52,388 nucleotides of DNA from Alphaproteobacteria bacterium (GTDB lineage: Bacteria; Pseudomonadota; Alphaproteobacteria; Rhodobacterales; Rhodobacteraceae). The position numbers were made by a program, and so were the translations under genes. Shown here in pieces: positions 8,474 to 17,119 of the stretch. Location: positions 1 through 52,388 of the forward strand of contig JAUIIJ010000034.1 in assembly GCA_030431825.1 (NCBI GenBank), read 5' to 3'. Position 1 is the stretch's first letter; the number at the start of each line of letters is the position of its first letter. The notes beneath the pieces are model-generated. The model was not told the origin of the DNA and did no database searches. It saw nothing but the letters and a program-made list of their open reading frames with translations.

Positions 8474-10032
8474 GCGACGGCCTCGGCGTCCGGATGCATC
8501 ACGCGGGCTTCGCCGACGACGCGAACGCGCGTGCGAATTGCCCGACCCGGAAGGTAGCTGAGGGGGAGGTCTTCGACATCGATGACCTTGATGGTGGCGG
8601 CATCGGCGCCGGCTTCGACCGCCGAGGCAATGGCGGCGTCACGAGCGGCCGCGATGGCGTCCTCGCGGTCCATGTCGCGATAGATCCGGTCGGTTTCACC
8701 GCTGATCTGCGCCATGGCGGCCCCGACGGCATTGGCGACTTCGTGATAGGGCACGTGGACCACGTCAGAAATGCCGGGCACCTTCTCAGGAATCAACATC
8801 GCGCCGCCCCCGACCGCAAGCAGCGGCACTTCGGTGGCATCCGTCTTCATCCGGTCGACGTTCTCAGAGATCGCCGCATGCATCAGAGACAGCGCTCCAT
8901 TGACGATATCGGCGGAGAGGCCCTCGACACGGGATTTATCTCCCAGTTCGATCAGACCGCTTGCCACCGCGATGTCCGTTGCCGTGACCGTCTTACCGCC
9001 GAACACGAGCGCGTCCTGTCCAAGGAGGTAACCCACCGACTGCGGACCAACCGCCAGCGGATCGCGTCCGATGATGGTGCCTCCACCGACGGCGATGGAC
9101 AGAAGGTCGGGCATCCGGAACAGCGTGCGCACGCCGCCGACTTCGACAACATTGTTTGCTTCTCGTGGAAATCCCCTTACCAGACAGCCGATATCGGCCG
9201 TCGTTCCGCCCACGTCACAGACCATCGCGTTTTCGATTCCTGCGAGTAGCGCCGCGCCACGCATGGAATTGGTGGGCCCGGAAGCGAAGGAGAATACCGG
9301 GTATTCCCGCGCGGCTTCCGCAAGCGCCACCGTGCCATCGTTCTGCGTGATGTAAAGCCGCGCGTTCAGCCCGGATGATGCCACGGCATCTACGAAGGCC
9401 TGCGTGGTTTCCCGCGCCAGCCCGATCAGCGATGCGTTCATCAAGGCGACGTTTTCGCGCTCCAGAAGTCCGATGCGGCCAAGCGTCGACGAAAGCGTCA
9501 CGTGGACGTCGGGCGCCTCATTCCGCACGATATGCGCTGCGCGCTCTTCGCATTCGGCAGTCAGCGGAGAGAAGGTGGCGCTGATCGCGACCGCTTCGAC
9601 GCCATCGGCACGGATCTTTCGCGCGGCGTCGGCCACGGCCTTTTCGTCCATCGGCACGATGGGGCGGCCGTCATATTCGTGCCCGCCTTCGACAAGATAG
9701 ACGCCACCATTGACCTTCGCCGCCAGATCTTTTGGCCAGTCGCAGAAGGGAACCAGGCTTGCGGACGCCGGCAGCGACACGCGGATCGCCGCCGCCCGCC
9801 CGAGATTGCGCCGTTCGACCACGGCATTGGTATAGTGTGTCGTGCCTATCATGACCGCCGCGACATCCTCAGCTGCGTCGCCGGCTTTTGCGAGCAGATC
9901 TTTGAGTGCCGTGCGGACACCGGATGTGACATCCGAGGTGGTAAAGGTCTTGACGGCGGCGACAACCTTGTTGTCGTCGAGCAGTGCGGCGTCGGTATTG
10001 GTTCCGCCGACGTCGATGCCGATGCGCTTCAT
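8470..10032 (-). CDS. Hydantoinase/oxoprolinase family protein (HyuA-like)
   Basis: A 520-residue protein with the actin-like ATPase fold of hydantoinase A/5-oxoprolinase subunits. The N-terminal phosphate loop is GIDVGGTNTDAALLDD (residues 4-19), and a second one, CDVGGTTADIGCL, is near residue 275. It is shorter than the roughly 690-residue classical HyuA and there is no HyuB gene in the window, so it belongs to the short, stand-alone group often found beside DUF917. The family uses ATP to open lactam or hydantoin rings; the exact substrate here is unknown. It overlaps its neighbours by 4 bases on both sides (8470-8473 and 10029-10032), so the three genes are tightly coupled. Confidence 0.9.
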   Translation of the reverse strand: MKRIGIDVGGTNTDAALLDDNKVVAAVKTFTTSDVTSGVRTALKDLLAKAGDAAEDVAAVMIGTTHYTNAVVERRNLGRAAAIRVSLPASASLVPFCDWPKDLAAKVNGGVYLVEGGHEYDGRPIVPMDEKAVADAARKIRADGVEAVAISATFSPLTAECEERAAHIVRNEAPDVHVTLSSTLGRIGLLERENVALMNASLIGLARETTQAFVDAVASSGLNARLYITQNDGTVALAEAAREYPVFSFASGPTNSMRGAALLAGIENAMVCDVGGTTADIGCLVRGFPREANNVVEVGGVRTLFRMPDLLSIAVGGGTIIGRDPLAVGPQSVGYLLGQDALVFGGKTVTATDIAVASGLIELGDKSRVEGLSADIVNGALSLMHAAISENVDRMKTDATEVPLLAVGGGAMLIPEKVPGISDVVHVPYHEVANAVGAAMAQISGETDRIYRDMDREDAIAAARDAAIASAVEAGADAATIKVIDVEDLPLSYLPGRAIRTRVRVVGEARVMHPDAEAVA

Positions 10033-11150
10033 GCTTGCTCTCCCTTGAATACGGAGTTGAATTCCAGGTCGAAACCGAATGCTCGGGGACCGACCGCCGA
10101 CAGACCTGCTTCAGTCAGGAAGACTTCCGGGGCCGGTAGCGCGAGGACGCTCACACGCTGGCCAAAGCGGAGGACATCCGTACCGATACCGTCACCGGAC
10201 ACCGTATCGAGAACGCAGATCAGGTCCGGCGTCATGACGATGGGCGAACCGTCTAGAAACGCGACCGAATATTCGTTCTGGAAATGGACAACGAGGTCCT
10301 GGCCAACATTCTCGTTCAGGCCTTCGATGCGTGCTTGCCCCCGAAGGAAACCTTCGGTAGCGCGGCGTTCGACATCGACGACCTTGCCGGTAAAAAGCAG
10401 CTGCCCCTGCTCAGCACTCAGTACGGCCTTGATTGGGTCGTCATGGGCGGCGCGGGCGGCGAGAACCTGCGCGCCTAGATCGATAGCCTTGGACACAGAA
10501 TAAAGGATGCCGTGCTGCTTGACCTCCGCACCGGACCGTGGCGCCTTGCAGGTCGCGGCGACCGATCCGATTTCGGTACAGGCCTTGCGGCTGATACGTT
10601 CCATCCAGCGCCAGGACGCAGCGCGCGGAAAGATGATCTCGTTGTCGCGAATGTCCGCCATCGTGAGCGGGTAGCACCTCAGGCCGGCAACGGCGACGGA
10701 GGTCATCTGGGCCTCCGGATAGGCGCGGCCCATGGTGTCAGCGTCCACAACCGGATACCCGCCAATAGCGGCGACCTGCATCGGATGCATCCCGTTGCCG
10801 CCGCCGATCTCGAGTGCCATAACGGCATCGAACTTGCGGCCCAGGTGCTCTTCCATCATGCGCAGCGGCTTGATGGCAAACTCCGGATCGGCAAGGCGTT
10901 CCTGCCCGACCAGCGGCGCCCCCATGTTGGACAGCACGGCGACCAGCGCGTCGTCGGCCAGAGACATCGGATCAACAAGGGTGACTTCGTGACCCTTTTC
11001 GTAGAGAATCCGCATGTTGAGGAGCTTGTGATAGGGATCCCCCCCACCGCCGGTTCCAAGGATCCATGCGCCAACGGCAAGAGCCTCGATATCGTCCGCA
11101 GACAGGCTGCGGTGGGTCTGGCTGGGATTCCTATTGGCAAGGGTGTTCAT
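10029..11150 (-). CDS. DUF917-family protein
   Basis: A 373-residue protein of the DUF917 family, which has no firm biochemical role and is repeatedly found beside hydantoinase/oxoprolinase genes. The N-terminal LAVGAWILGTGGGGDPYHK holds a glycine loop, and VMALEIGGGNGMHPM and YPVVDADTMGRAYPEAQMT are conserved segments. ATG at 11150 is preferred over GTG at 11153 because AAAGGA lies about 10 bases upstream of it. It is the first gene of the DUF917-hyuA-aroM operon and is divergent from the peptide-type ABC importer, so the two units probably share control by the LysR protein at 17116-18069. Confidence 0.88.
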   Translation of the reverse strand: MNTLANRNPSQTHRSLSADDIEALAVGAWILGTGGGGDPYHKLLNMRILYEKGHEVTLVDPMSLADDALVAVLSNMGAPLVGQERLADPEFAIKPLRMMEEHLGRKFDAVMALEIGGGNGMHPMQVAAIGGYPVVDADTMGRAYPEAQMTSVAVAGLRCYPLTMADIRDNEIIFPRAASWRWMERISRKACTEIGSVAATCKAPRSGAEVKQHGILYSVSKAIDLGAQVLAARAAHDDPIKAVLSAEQGQLLFTGKVVDVERRATEGFLRGQARIEGLNENVGQDLVVHFQNEYSVAFLDGSPIVMTPDLICVLDTVSGDGIGTDVLRFGQRVSVLALPAPEVFLTEAGLSAVGPRAFGFDLEFNSVFKGEQA

Positions 11151-11192
11151 CACGCAAAGATCCTTTGTACCGTCCGCGCTGGCTCACATTCT

Positions 11193-11209
11193 GAACATGG
11201 TTCATGTTC
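11193..11209. promoter_or_regulatory. Perfect inverted repeat GAACATG-N3-CATGTTC (candidate operator)
   Basis: Two 7-base arms, GAACATG and CATGTTC, are separated by GTT, about 43 bases before the DUF917 start. A perfect palindrome in a divergent promoter region beside a LysR-controlled locus is a plausible regulator site, but it also reads like sites for unrelated regulators. It is not the classical T-N11-A LysR motif. Confidence 0.4.
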
Positions 11210-11348
11210 GGTCCGAGAGTGTTTGCTTTCGGTGTTGAAACTCACCGCGCACCGGCAACATCGCAAATAGTAATAGCCTATGAACCAGATTGCTGGCGCT
11301 TATGCAGAAAGCCGTTGGAGGGCATTTTCGAAGTTGAATGATTAATTT

Positions 11349-11378
11349 TTGTGCAGATCTGATGTAACTCTGTATAGT
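11349..11378 (+). promoter_or_regulatory. Candidate sigma-70 promoter for the ABC importer operon
   Basis: TTGTGC (11349-11354) and TATAGT (11373-11378) are separated by 18 bases in an AT-rich stretch about 170 bases before the binding-protein start. The -10 element matches five of six consensus positions; the -35 is weaker. Confidence 0.3.
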
Positions 11379-11548
11379 TTTTCGGCAAAAATGGGCGCGC
11401 CATAAATTTGCTGCATGTGGCCTATCGATATTCATTTATTTCCCTCTCGCGCGGGTTCTGCCTTCATTGGTGTCGTACTGAAGCCCGGACATCCGGACGC
11501 TTCGATCTCTCAGGCCCGTCCTGCGGGCCGCCAAAACGGAGCCGAACC

Positions 11549-13132
11549 ATGAAACTCAAACGATTTTCATCAGCGTTGACTGCCGCCGCAGTCGCGCTTG
11601 CGCTGGCGATTCCAGCTGGGGCAGTCGAAAAGAAGGACGACAAGTTCTGGATGGTGATCGGCGGGCGTCAACCGGTTTCCCACATCGACCCGGGCCAGTC
11701 CTATGATTACGCGATCCGGATGATGACGCAGGCACTCTACGACGGCCTGGTTAAATACACCGGCAACCCTCCGACTGTCGAACCCTGGCTTGCTACAAGC
11801 TGGGAGACGTCGGACGATGGCCTGACCTGGACCTTCAACCTTGCCGATGGGGCGACATTCCACAACGGCGATCCGGTAACGGCAGAGGCCGTCGTCTACT
11901 CCTATCGCCGCACACTGGAGATGAACGAAGGCGTTGCATGGATGCTCTCCGATGTTGTCAAGCCAGAGAACATCACGGCAGTTGACGACACTACGGTTCA
12001 GTTCGTGCTCGACCGTCCCTACGCGCCCTTTCTGAGTTTCCTGCCATGGTGGTTCGTCGTGAACCCGGCGCAGGTCGAAGCCAACGTGGTTGATGGCGAT
12101 TTCGGCAAGGCCTGGCTGGCGGAGAACGATGCCGGCTCCGGCCCGTACATGCTCGAGCGATTCGACCAGGGTACTTCCTACTGGCTCAAAAGGAATGCCG
12201 ACTACTGGAAGGGCTTTCCTTACGAGAACGATGACATGGGGGGCATTATCTATCGTCTGATCCGCGAGTCCTCTTCGCAGCGGGCGGCGCTTATGTCTGC
12301 CGAGGCCGATCTGGTGACCGATCTGACCCCGGAGGAGATCGAGACCGTCGGCAATCGTCCCGACATCGAGATAACGTCCACGCCCGCGTTGACTGCGTTC
12401 GGCCTGAAGATGAACACACAAGGCGAGCATATGTCGGACATCAACCTGCGCAAGGCAGTGGCCTATGCATTCGATTACGACACCTTCGTACAGGTCTATA
12501 ACGGCAATGCGAAGTTGCAGACATCAGCCTTCGCTGACGCCGTACAGGGCAAGGTAGATGTCGAAATGCCCCGGCAGGATATTGAAAAAGCAAAAGAATA
12601 TCTCGCTCAGTCGAAATATCCCGACGGCGGGATCACGCTCGAATACGTCTACGTTCAGGGTCTGGAGCAGCAGCGCCAGATGGGCCTGTCGCTACTCAAC
12701 AGTCTGAAGGAACTGAATATCGGACTGGAAATGGTACCACTGACCTGGCCGAACATGGTCGCCCGCGCTGCGGATGTGGAACAGAGCCCGGACCTGATGG
12801 CGATCTTTGCGACGCCGGTTTCGACAGACCCCGACGCGGTGGCGATCCAGTATCACCCGAGCAGCCACGGCAAATACTATAGCTCGCATTACCTGGATGA
12901 CGCCGAACTCAACGCGATGATCGAAAAGGCCCGCAGCCTGTCGGAGTGGGACGAGCGCGCTCCGATCTACGCCGACATTCAGAAAAGGATCGTCGAGTTG
13001 CAGCCAGAGATCTTCGGCATGATGCGTCAGCGCATGTTCGCCTATCGCGACTACGTTCAGGGTTATTCCGACAGCCCGATCCGCATGACAAGCGAAGTGG
13101 ATCTCTACCCGATCTACATTCAGCCGAAATAG
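11549..13132 (+). CDS. ABC transporter substrate-binding protein, peptide/opine type (SBP family 5)
   Basis: A 527-residue periplasmic lipid-free receptor. The signal peptide (MKLKRFSSALTAAAVALALA...GAVEKK) is followed by a family 5 fold: MTQALYDGLVKYTG, then PWLATSWETSDDGLTWTFNL, then GATFHNGDPVTAEAVVYSYRR. These are hallmarks of dipeptide, oligopeptide and nickel receptors. The ATG at 11549 has GGAG 8 bases upstream. It is the first gene of a complete importer (two permeases, two ATPases). Its divergence from the HyuA/DUF917 operon suggests the ligand is the substrate of those enzymes rather than ordinary peptide. Confidence 0.93.
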   Translation: MKLKRFSSALTAAAVALALAIPAGAVEKKDDKFWMVIGGRQPVSHIDPGQSYDYAIRMMTQALYDGLVKYTGNPPTVEPWLATSWETSDDGLTWTFNLADGATFHNGDPVTAEAVVYSYRRTLEMNEGVAWMLSDVVKPENITAVDDTTVQFVLDRPYAPFLSFLPWWFVVNPAQVEANVVDGDFGKAWLAENDAGSGPYMLERFDQGTSYWLKRNADYWKGFPYENDDMGGIIYRLIRESSSQRAALMSAEADLVTDLTPEEIETVGNRPDIEITSTPALTAFGLKMNTQGEHMSDINLRKAVAYAFDYDTFVQVYNGNAKLQTSAFADAVQGKVDVEMPRQDIEKAKEYLAQSKYPDGGITLEYVYVQGLEQQRQMGLSLLNSLKELNIGLEMVPLTWPNMVARAADVEQSPDLMAIFATPVSTDPDAVAIQYHPSSHGKYYSSHYLDDAELNAMIEKARSLSEWDERAPIYADIQKRIVELQPEIFGMMRQRMFAYRDYVQGYSDSPIRMTSEVDLYPIYIQPK

Positions 13133-13151
13133 CAGTCGCCGCTTGAGAAAA

Positions 13152-13174
13152 ACCGCGGCCGTCAGGGCCGCGGT
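13152..13174 (+). other. Intra-operonic stem-loop after the binding-protein gene
   Basis: ACCGCGGCC (13152-13160), loop GTCAG, then GGCCGCGGT (13166-13174) form a perfect 9-bp GC-rich stem between the receptor gene and the first permease gene, with no T-run. Such hairpins after ABC receptor genes commonly protect the receptor mRNA and lower downstream expression; that role here is inferred from position. Confidence 0.6.
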
Positions 13175-13213
13175 CGACGCTTCGTTCAGGGGCTTCACGA
13201 GGACTTCGACCCA

Positions 13214-14224
13214 ATGCTGAAACTGATCGCCAAACGTATGGGCTTGATGGTGGTGATGCTGCTCGGCCTTGCCGTCATCACGTTTACCGTTGCGAACATC
13301 GCCCCCGGTGATCCGGCACGACTGGCCGCGGGCCCCGATGCAAACCAGGAAATGGTCGAGCAAATCCGGGTGGAGCGTGGTTTCGACCGCCCTCTGCCGG
13401 TACGCTTCGTGCTCTACATCGAACAATTGCTGAATGGCGACTTTGGCACGTCAGTCTATACCGGACGGCCCGTTGCCAAGGACATCGCGCAGTTTCTGCC
13501 TGCGACGGTCGAACTCGTGCTTTTCTCGATTTCCATCGCGATCCTTCTCGGTGTGCCACTCGGCGTCATCGCCGCCGTCAGACAGAACAGACCGATCGAC
13601 CACGCAATCCGTTTGCTTTCCGTGTCCGGTGTCGCGCTGCCGATGTTCTGGCTCGGCCTCATGCTCCAGTGGTATCTCGCACTCAATCTCGACCTGTTCC
13701 CGCTCGGCGGTCGTCTCGGAATTTTCTCCGATGTTCCCGAGCCGATCACTGGAATGATCAGTCTCGACGCGGTGTTGCGCGGCCAGTTCGCCGTCGTCGG
13801 AGAGGCACTCTGGCACATGATCCTGCCGGCAACGGCTCTGAGCTTACCGGCACTCGCTGCGATCATCCGCGTAAATCGCGCCGAAATGCTGGAAGTGCTC
13901 GGGCGCGACTATGTCACCAATGCGCGCGCGCAAGGCATCGGACCGTGGCGTATCATCGCGGTCTACTCGCTCAAAAATGCGATCCTTCCAACGCTTGCGA
14001 TGATCGGCCTGCGCTTTGGCTGGATGCTCGGCGGCACGGTGCTTGTGGAAGGCGTGTTCGATTTTCCGGGTCTCGGGCTCTATGCCGCCAAGGCGGCGAT
14101 CTCTTCGGATTTCGAGCCAATAATGGCGGTTACGCTGACACTCGGCGCCGCTTTCATGCTCATCAACCTCGTGATCGACCTGCTGTATGCTGTGCTCGAT
14201 CCGCGCGTTCGCAACCAGATCTGA
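13214..14224 (+). CDS. ABC transporter permease, DppB type
   Basis: A 336-residue inner-membrane protein with about six helices, the standard DppB/OppB architecture. It opens with the single helix MVVMLLGLAVITFTVANIAPGDPA, followed by a large periplasmic loop and the permease core. The cytoplasmic EAA loop is visible as YVTNARAQGIGPWRIIAVYSLKNAILPT near residues 235-260. It pairs with the DppC-type permease directly downstream. ATG at 13214 follows a GAGGAC site. The substrate is shared with the receptor and is unknown. Confidence 0.94.
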   Translation: MLKLIAKRMGLMVVMLLGLAVITFTVANIAPGDPARLAAGPDANQEMVEQIRVERGFDRPLPVRFVLYIEQLLNGDFGTSVYTGRPVAKDIAQFLPATVELVLFSISIAILLGVPLGVIAAVRQNRPIDHAIRLLSVSGVALPMFWLGLMLQWYLALNLDLFPLGGRLGIFSDVPEPITGMISLDAVLRGQFAVVGEALWHMILPATALSLPALAAIIRVNRAEMLEVLGRDYVTNARAQGIGPWRIIAVYSLKNAILPTLAMIGLRFGWMLGGTVLVEGVFDFPGLGLYAAKAAISSDFEPIMAVTLTLGAAFMLINLVIDLLYAVLDPRVRNQI

Positions 14225-14234
14225 GGCGGCCGAG

Positions 14235-15146
14235 ATGACAGATACCGATATCACCCCCGGCGACGTTCCGGGTGCCACAGCTCCGGTGCCACGCAAGAGT
14301 TTCCGTGAAGCGCGGCGAATGATCCGAACCTATTCGCGCTCATTCTCCTCGATGCTCGGCCTCGCGCTGGTTACACTGTTCCTCTTCGTCGCGGTGTTTG
14401 GCCCGTGGCTCGCACCCTTCCCGGAAGACGCCTATGGGGCGGTGAATTTCGATATCAAGTTGCAACCGCCGTCGGCGGAGCACTGGTTCGGGACCGATCA
14501 GGTCGGGTCCGACATCCTCTCGCGTGTGTTGATCGGGGCTCGGACGACATTGCAGATCGGCCTGACGGTGACCGGCATTGCCATCCTGATCGGGGTGCCC
14601 CTGGGCCTGATCGCTGGTATGGTCGGTGGATGGATCGCAGAGACGATCATGCGGATCACCGATATCTTCCTTTCGATTCCCGGGTTGATCCTTGCCATCG
14701 CCATCGTGGGTGCACTCGGTCCCGGCATTCTGAACGCGATGCTGGCCCTTTCCCTCGTCTGGTGGCCCGGCTATGTGCGCCTCGTGCAGGCCAAGACACT
14801 CAGCCTGCGCAACGAGACCTACGTGGACGCCGCCCGTGCTCTGGGTGCCGGACCGTTCCGGGTCCTCTTCGTTCACGTCCTGCCGAACTGTTTGTCACCC
14901 ATCGTCGTCAAGGCGTCGATGGACATGGGTATGGCGATACTCGGCGCCGCCTCGCTCGGCTTCCTCGGCCTTGGTGCCCAGCCGCCCTATCCGGAATGGG
15001 GGGCGATGATTTCCACCGGGCGCGCCTATCTGCCCGACTGGTGGTGGTGCTCGTTCTTTCCCGGTATCGCCATCTACCTGACGGTGCTCGGTTTCAACCT
15101 GCTCGGGGACGGTCTTCGCGACGTGCTCGACCCGCGCCAGAGGTGA
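14235..15146 (+). CDS. ABC transporter permease, DppC type
   Basis: A 303-residue membrane protein of the DppC/OppC family. An N-terminal cytoplasmic tail leads into the first helix (MLGLALVTLFLFVAVFGPWLAP). The marker HWFGTDQVGSDILSRVL and the EAA loop YVDAARALGAGPFRVLFVHVLPN are present. ATG at 14235 is chosen because the residues after it (MTDTDITPGDVPG) fit a cytoplasmic tail and a GAGGCGGCCGAG site precedes it; the longer frame from 14187 overlaps the upstream permease. It forms the transmembrane heterodimer with the DppB-type subunit. Confidence 0.94.
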   Translation: MTDTDITPGDVPGATAPVPRKSFREARRMIRTYSRSFSSMLGLALVTLFLFVAVFGPWLAPFPEDAYGAVNFDIKLQPPSAEHWFGTDQVGSDILSRVLIGARTTLQIGLTVTGIAILIGVPLGLIAGMVGGWIAETIMRITDIFLSIPGLILAIAIVGALGPGILNAMLALSLVWWPGYVRLVQAKTLSLRNETYVDAARALGAGPFRVLFVHVLPNCLSPIVVKASMDMGMAILGAASLGFLGLGAQPPYPEWGAMISTGRAYLPDWWWCSFFPGIAIYLTVLGFNLLGDGLRDVLDPRQR

Positions 15147-15150
15147 AGAC

Positions 15151-16167
15151 ATGGACCCGCTGCTTGACATTCAAAACCTTTCGCTCGTCTTCGACACCTT
15201 CGATGGCACCTATCATGCCATCGACGACGTAAGCCTCAGCCTCAAACCTGGCGAAGCGCTCGGTCTCGTGGGCGAGACGGGATGCGGCAAGTCCGTGCTG
15301 ACCCGCGCGGCCTTTGGCCTCGTGCCAAGCCCGCCGGCCCGTATCACGCAAGGGTCTGTGAAATTGGACGGAATGGAATTGCTCGGACTGTCGGATCGTG
15401 CACTGCGCCAGGTGCGCGGGCGGCAGGTGGCTATGATCTTTCAGGATCCGATGACGTATCTGAACCCGGTGTTCAAGGTGGGCACCCAACTCGTAGATGC
15501 CATTCGTGCGCAACACGGCGGCGCCATCGACCGAAAGGCAGCTCGCGAAATTGCGCTGGACATGCTCGAAAAGGTGCACCTTCCCAATCCGCTGCGGCAG
15601 TTTGAATCCTACCCGCACGAGTTGTCTGGCGGCATGCGTCAGCGTATTCTCATCGCCATGGCGCTCGCCGCCCGGCCCAAACTTCTTATAGCGGATGAAC
15701 CGACCACTGCACTTGACGTCACCATCCAGGCGCAGATTCTCGACCTGATGGCTGAACTCGTGGACGACATGAACCTGTCGATGATCATGATTTCCCATGA
15801 TCTAGGAGTCGTTGCACAGGTTTGTTCGCGGGTTGCGGTGATGTACGCAGGGAAAATCGTGGAAGATGCCCCGATCCGCGACATTTTCGACTCACCGTTG
15901 CATCCTTATACTCAGGGGCTCCTGGGCGCCTTGCCGCATCCGTTCCGCCCGGCGGACGATCTCGAGAGCATCCCGGGCAATCTGCCCGACCTGCTCGACC
16001 CGCCTCCGGGATGCCGGTTTGCCGGCCGCTGCACCTATCGTCGGCCGGAATGTACTGTCCCGATATCGCTGGAAAATGTTGAGCCGGGCCATTCGGTCGC
16101 TTGCGTGCTTCGTCCCGGCGAAGCCGCAACCACAGACTCCGCGACGAAGGATCTGAACCATGCTTGA
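15151..16167 (+). CDS. ABC transporter ATP-binding protein, DppD type
   Basis: A 338-residue ATPase. Walker A is GETGCGKS at residues 41-48, the signature is LSGGMRQR, and Walker B is LLIADEPT. The C-terminal oligopeptide-transporter extension carries the cysteine-bearing PPGCRFAGRCTYRRPEC region, which in DppD-type proteins can bind an iron-sulfur cluster. It starts 4 bases after the second permease and overlaps the second ATPase by 8 bases, so the cassette is coupled. It drives import with its partner at 16160-17119. Confidence 0.95.
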   Translation: MDPLLDIQNLSLVFDTFDGTYHAIDDVSLSLKPGEALGLVGETGCGKSVLTRAAFGLVPSPPARITQGSVKLDGMELLGLSDRALRQVRGRQVAMIFQDPMTYLNPVFKVGTQLVDAIRAQHGGAIDRKAAREIALDMLEKVHLPNPLRQFESYPHELSGGMRQRILIAMALAARPKLLIADEPTTALDVTIQAQILDLMAELVDDMNLSMIMISHDLGVVAQVCSRVAVMYAGKIVEDAPIRDIFDSPLHPYTQGLLGALPHPFRPADDLESIPGNLPDLLDPPPGCRFAGRCTYRRPECTVPISLENVEPGHSVACVLRPGEAATTDSATKDLNHA

Positions 16168-17119
16168 GATCGAAAACCTGAAGGTGCATTTTCCGTTGCC
16201 CTCCGGTCAGACCGTCCGAGCTGTCGACGGCCTGACCCTGAAGATCGCACCCGGCGAGACAATGGGTTTGGTCGGCGAAAGCGGATCCGGAAAATCCACG
16301 GTCGGCAAGGCCGCGCTTCGCCTTGTCGATTCCACTTCCGGCGTGATCCGTATCGGTGATCTGGACGTGACGAAGGCCCGCGGGCGTCAGATGCGCAAAC
16401 TGCGCTCACGGGCGCAAATGGTGTTCCAGGATCCCCATTCATCGCTCAATCCGCGCATGACGATACGCCGGGCGGTCGCGGAAGGGCTGATCCTGAACAC
16501 CTCCTTGCGTGGCAAGGCTCTGCGAGACAAGGTTGCCGAAATGCTGGAAGCGATGGGCCTGCCCGCGCAGTTCCACGACCGGTTCCCGCACGAATTGTCC
16601 GGTGGCCAGAAGCAGCGCGTCTGCATCGCACGCGCGCTCGCTCTTGATCCCGAACTGCTGGTTCTGGACGAGCCGACCTCGGCGCTCGATGTCTCTGTCC
16701 AGGCGCAGATCCTTCGCGTCCTGCGCAGCCTGCACGAGGCGCGCCCGGAATTGACGCAACTCTTCATCTCGCACAACCTGGCGGTGGTCCGCTTTCTTTG
16801 CCAGAGCGTCGCCGTGATGTATCTGGGCCGGATCGTCGAAATGGGGCCGGTGGACCGCGTATTCGACGCACCAAGCCATCCCTACACGAAGGCGTTGCTC
16901 TCTGCCGTTCCCGTGCCCGAAGCCACGCGACGACCAGACCGAATTCGTTTGCAAGGCGACATTCCCAGCCCGACAGCGCTTCCGACAGGTTGCGCCTTCC
17001 ACACGAGGTGCCCGATCGCGAAGAAAGATGTATGCAATGTTCAGGAACCGCCGCGGATCGAATTGCAAGACGGTCGGTTGGTTCGCTGTCACTTCGCCTT
17101 GGGGTCCGCGCCTGAATGA
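16160..17119 (+). CDS. ABC transporter ATP-binding protein, DppF type
   Basis: A 319-residue ATPase. Walker A is GESGSGKS (39-46), the signature LSGGQKQR, and Walker B LLVLDEPT followed by the D-loop SALDVSVQ. The C-terminal oligopeptide domain includes the cysteine-containing PTGCAFHTRCPIAKKDVC segment. It is the second nucleotide-binding half of the importer. Its last 4 bases overlap the LysR gene, an unusually tight coupling of transporter and regulator. Confidence 0.95.
   Translation: MLEIENLKVHFPLPSGQTVRAVDGLTLKIAPGETMGLVGESGSGKSTVGKAALRLVDSTSGVIRIGDLDVTKARGRQMRKLRSRAQMVFQDPHSSLNPRMTIRRAVAEGLILNTSLRGKALRDKVAEMLEAMGLPAQFHDRFPHELSGGQKQRVCIARALALDPELLVLDEPTSALDVSVQAQILRVLRSLHEARPELTQLFISHNLAVVRFLCQSVAVMYLGRIVEMGPVDRVFDAPSHPYTKALLSAVPVPEATRRPDRIRLQGDIPSPTALPTGCAFHTRCPIAKKDVCNVQEPPRIELQDGRLVRCHFALGSAPE

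Larger units (their letters stand above)
11151..11548. other. Divergent intergenic region, DUF917 operon / ABC importer
   Basis: A 398-base, comparatively AT-rich gap between divergent operons. It holds the inverted repeat at 11193-11209 and a candidate promoter at 11349-11378. No convincing gene is seen; the reading frame of the binding protein extends upstream through part of it from 11408, but lacks a ribosome site and the signal peptide begins at 11549. Confidence 0.6.
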
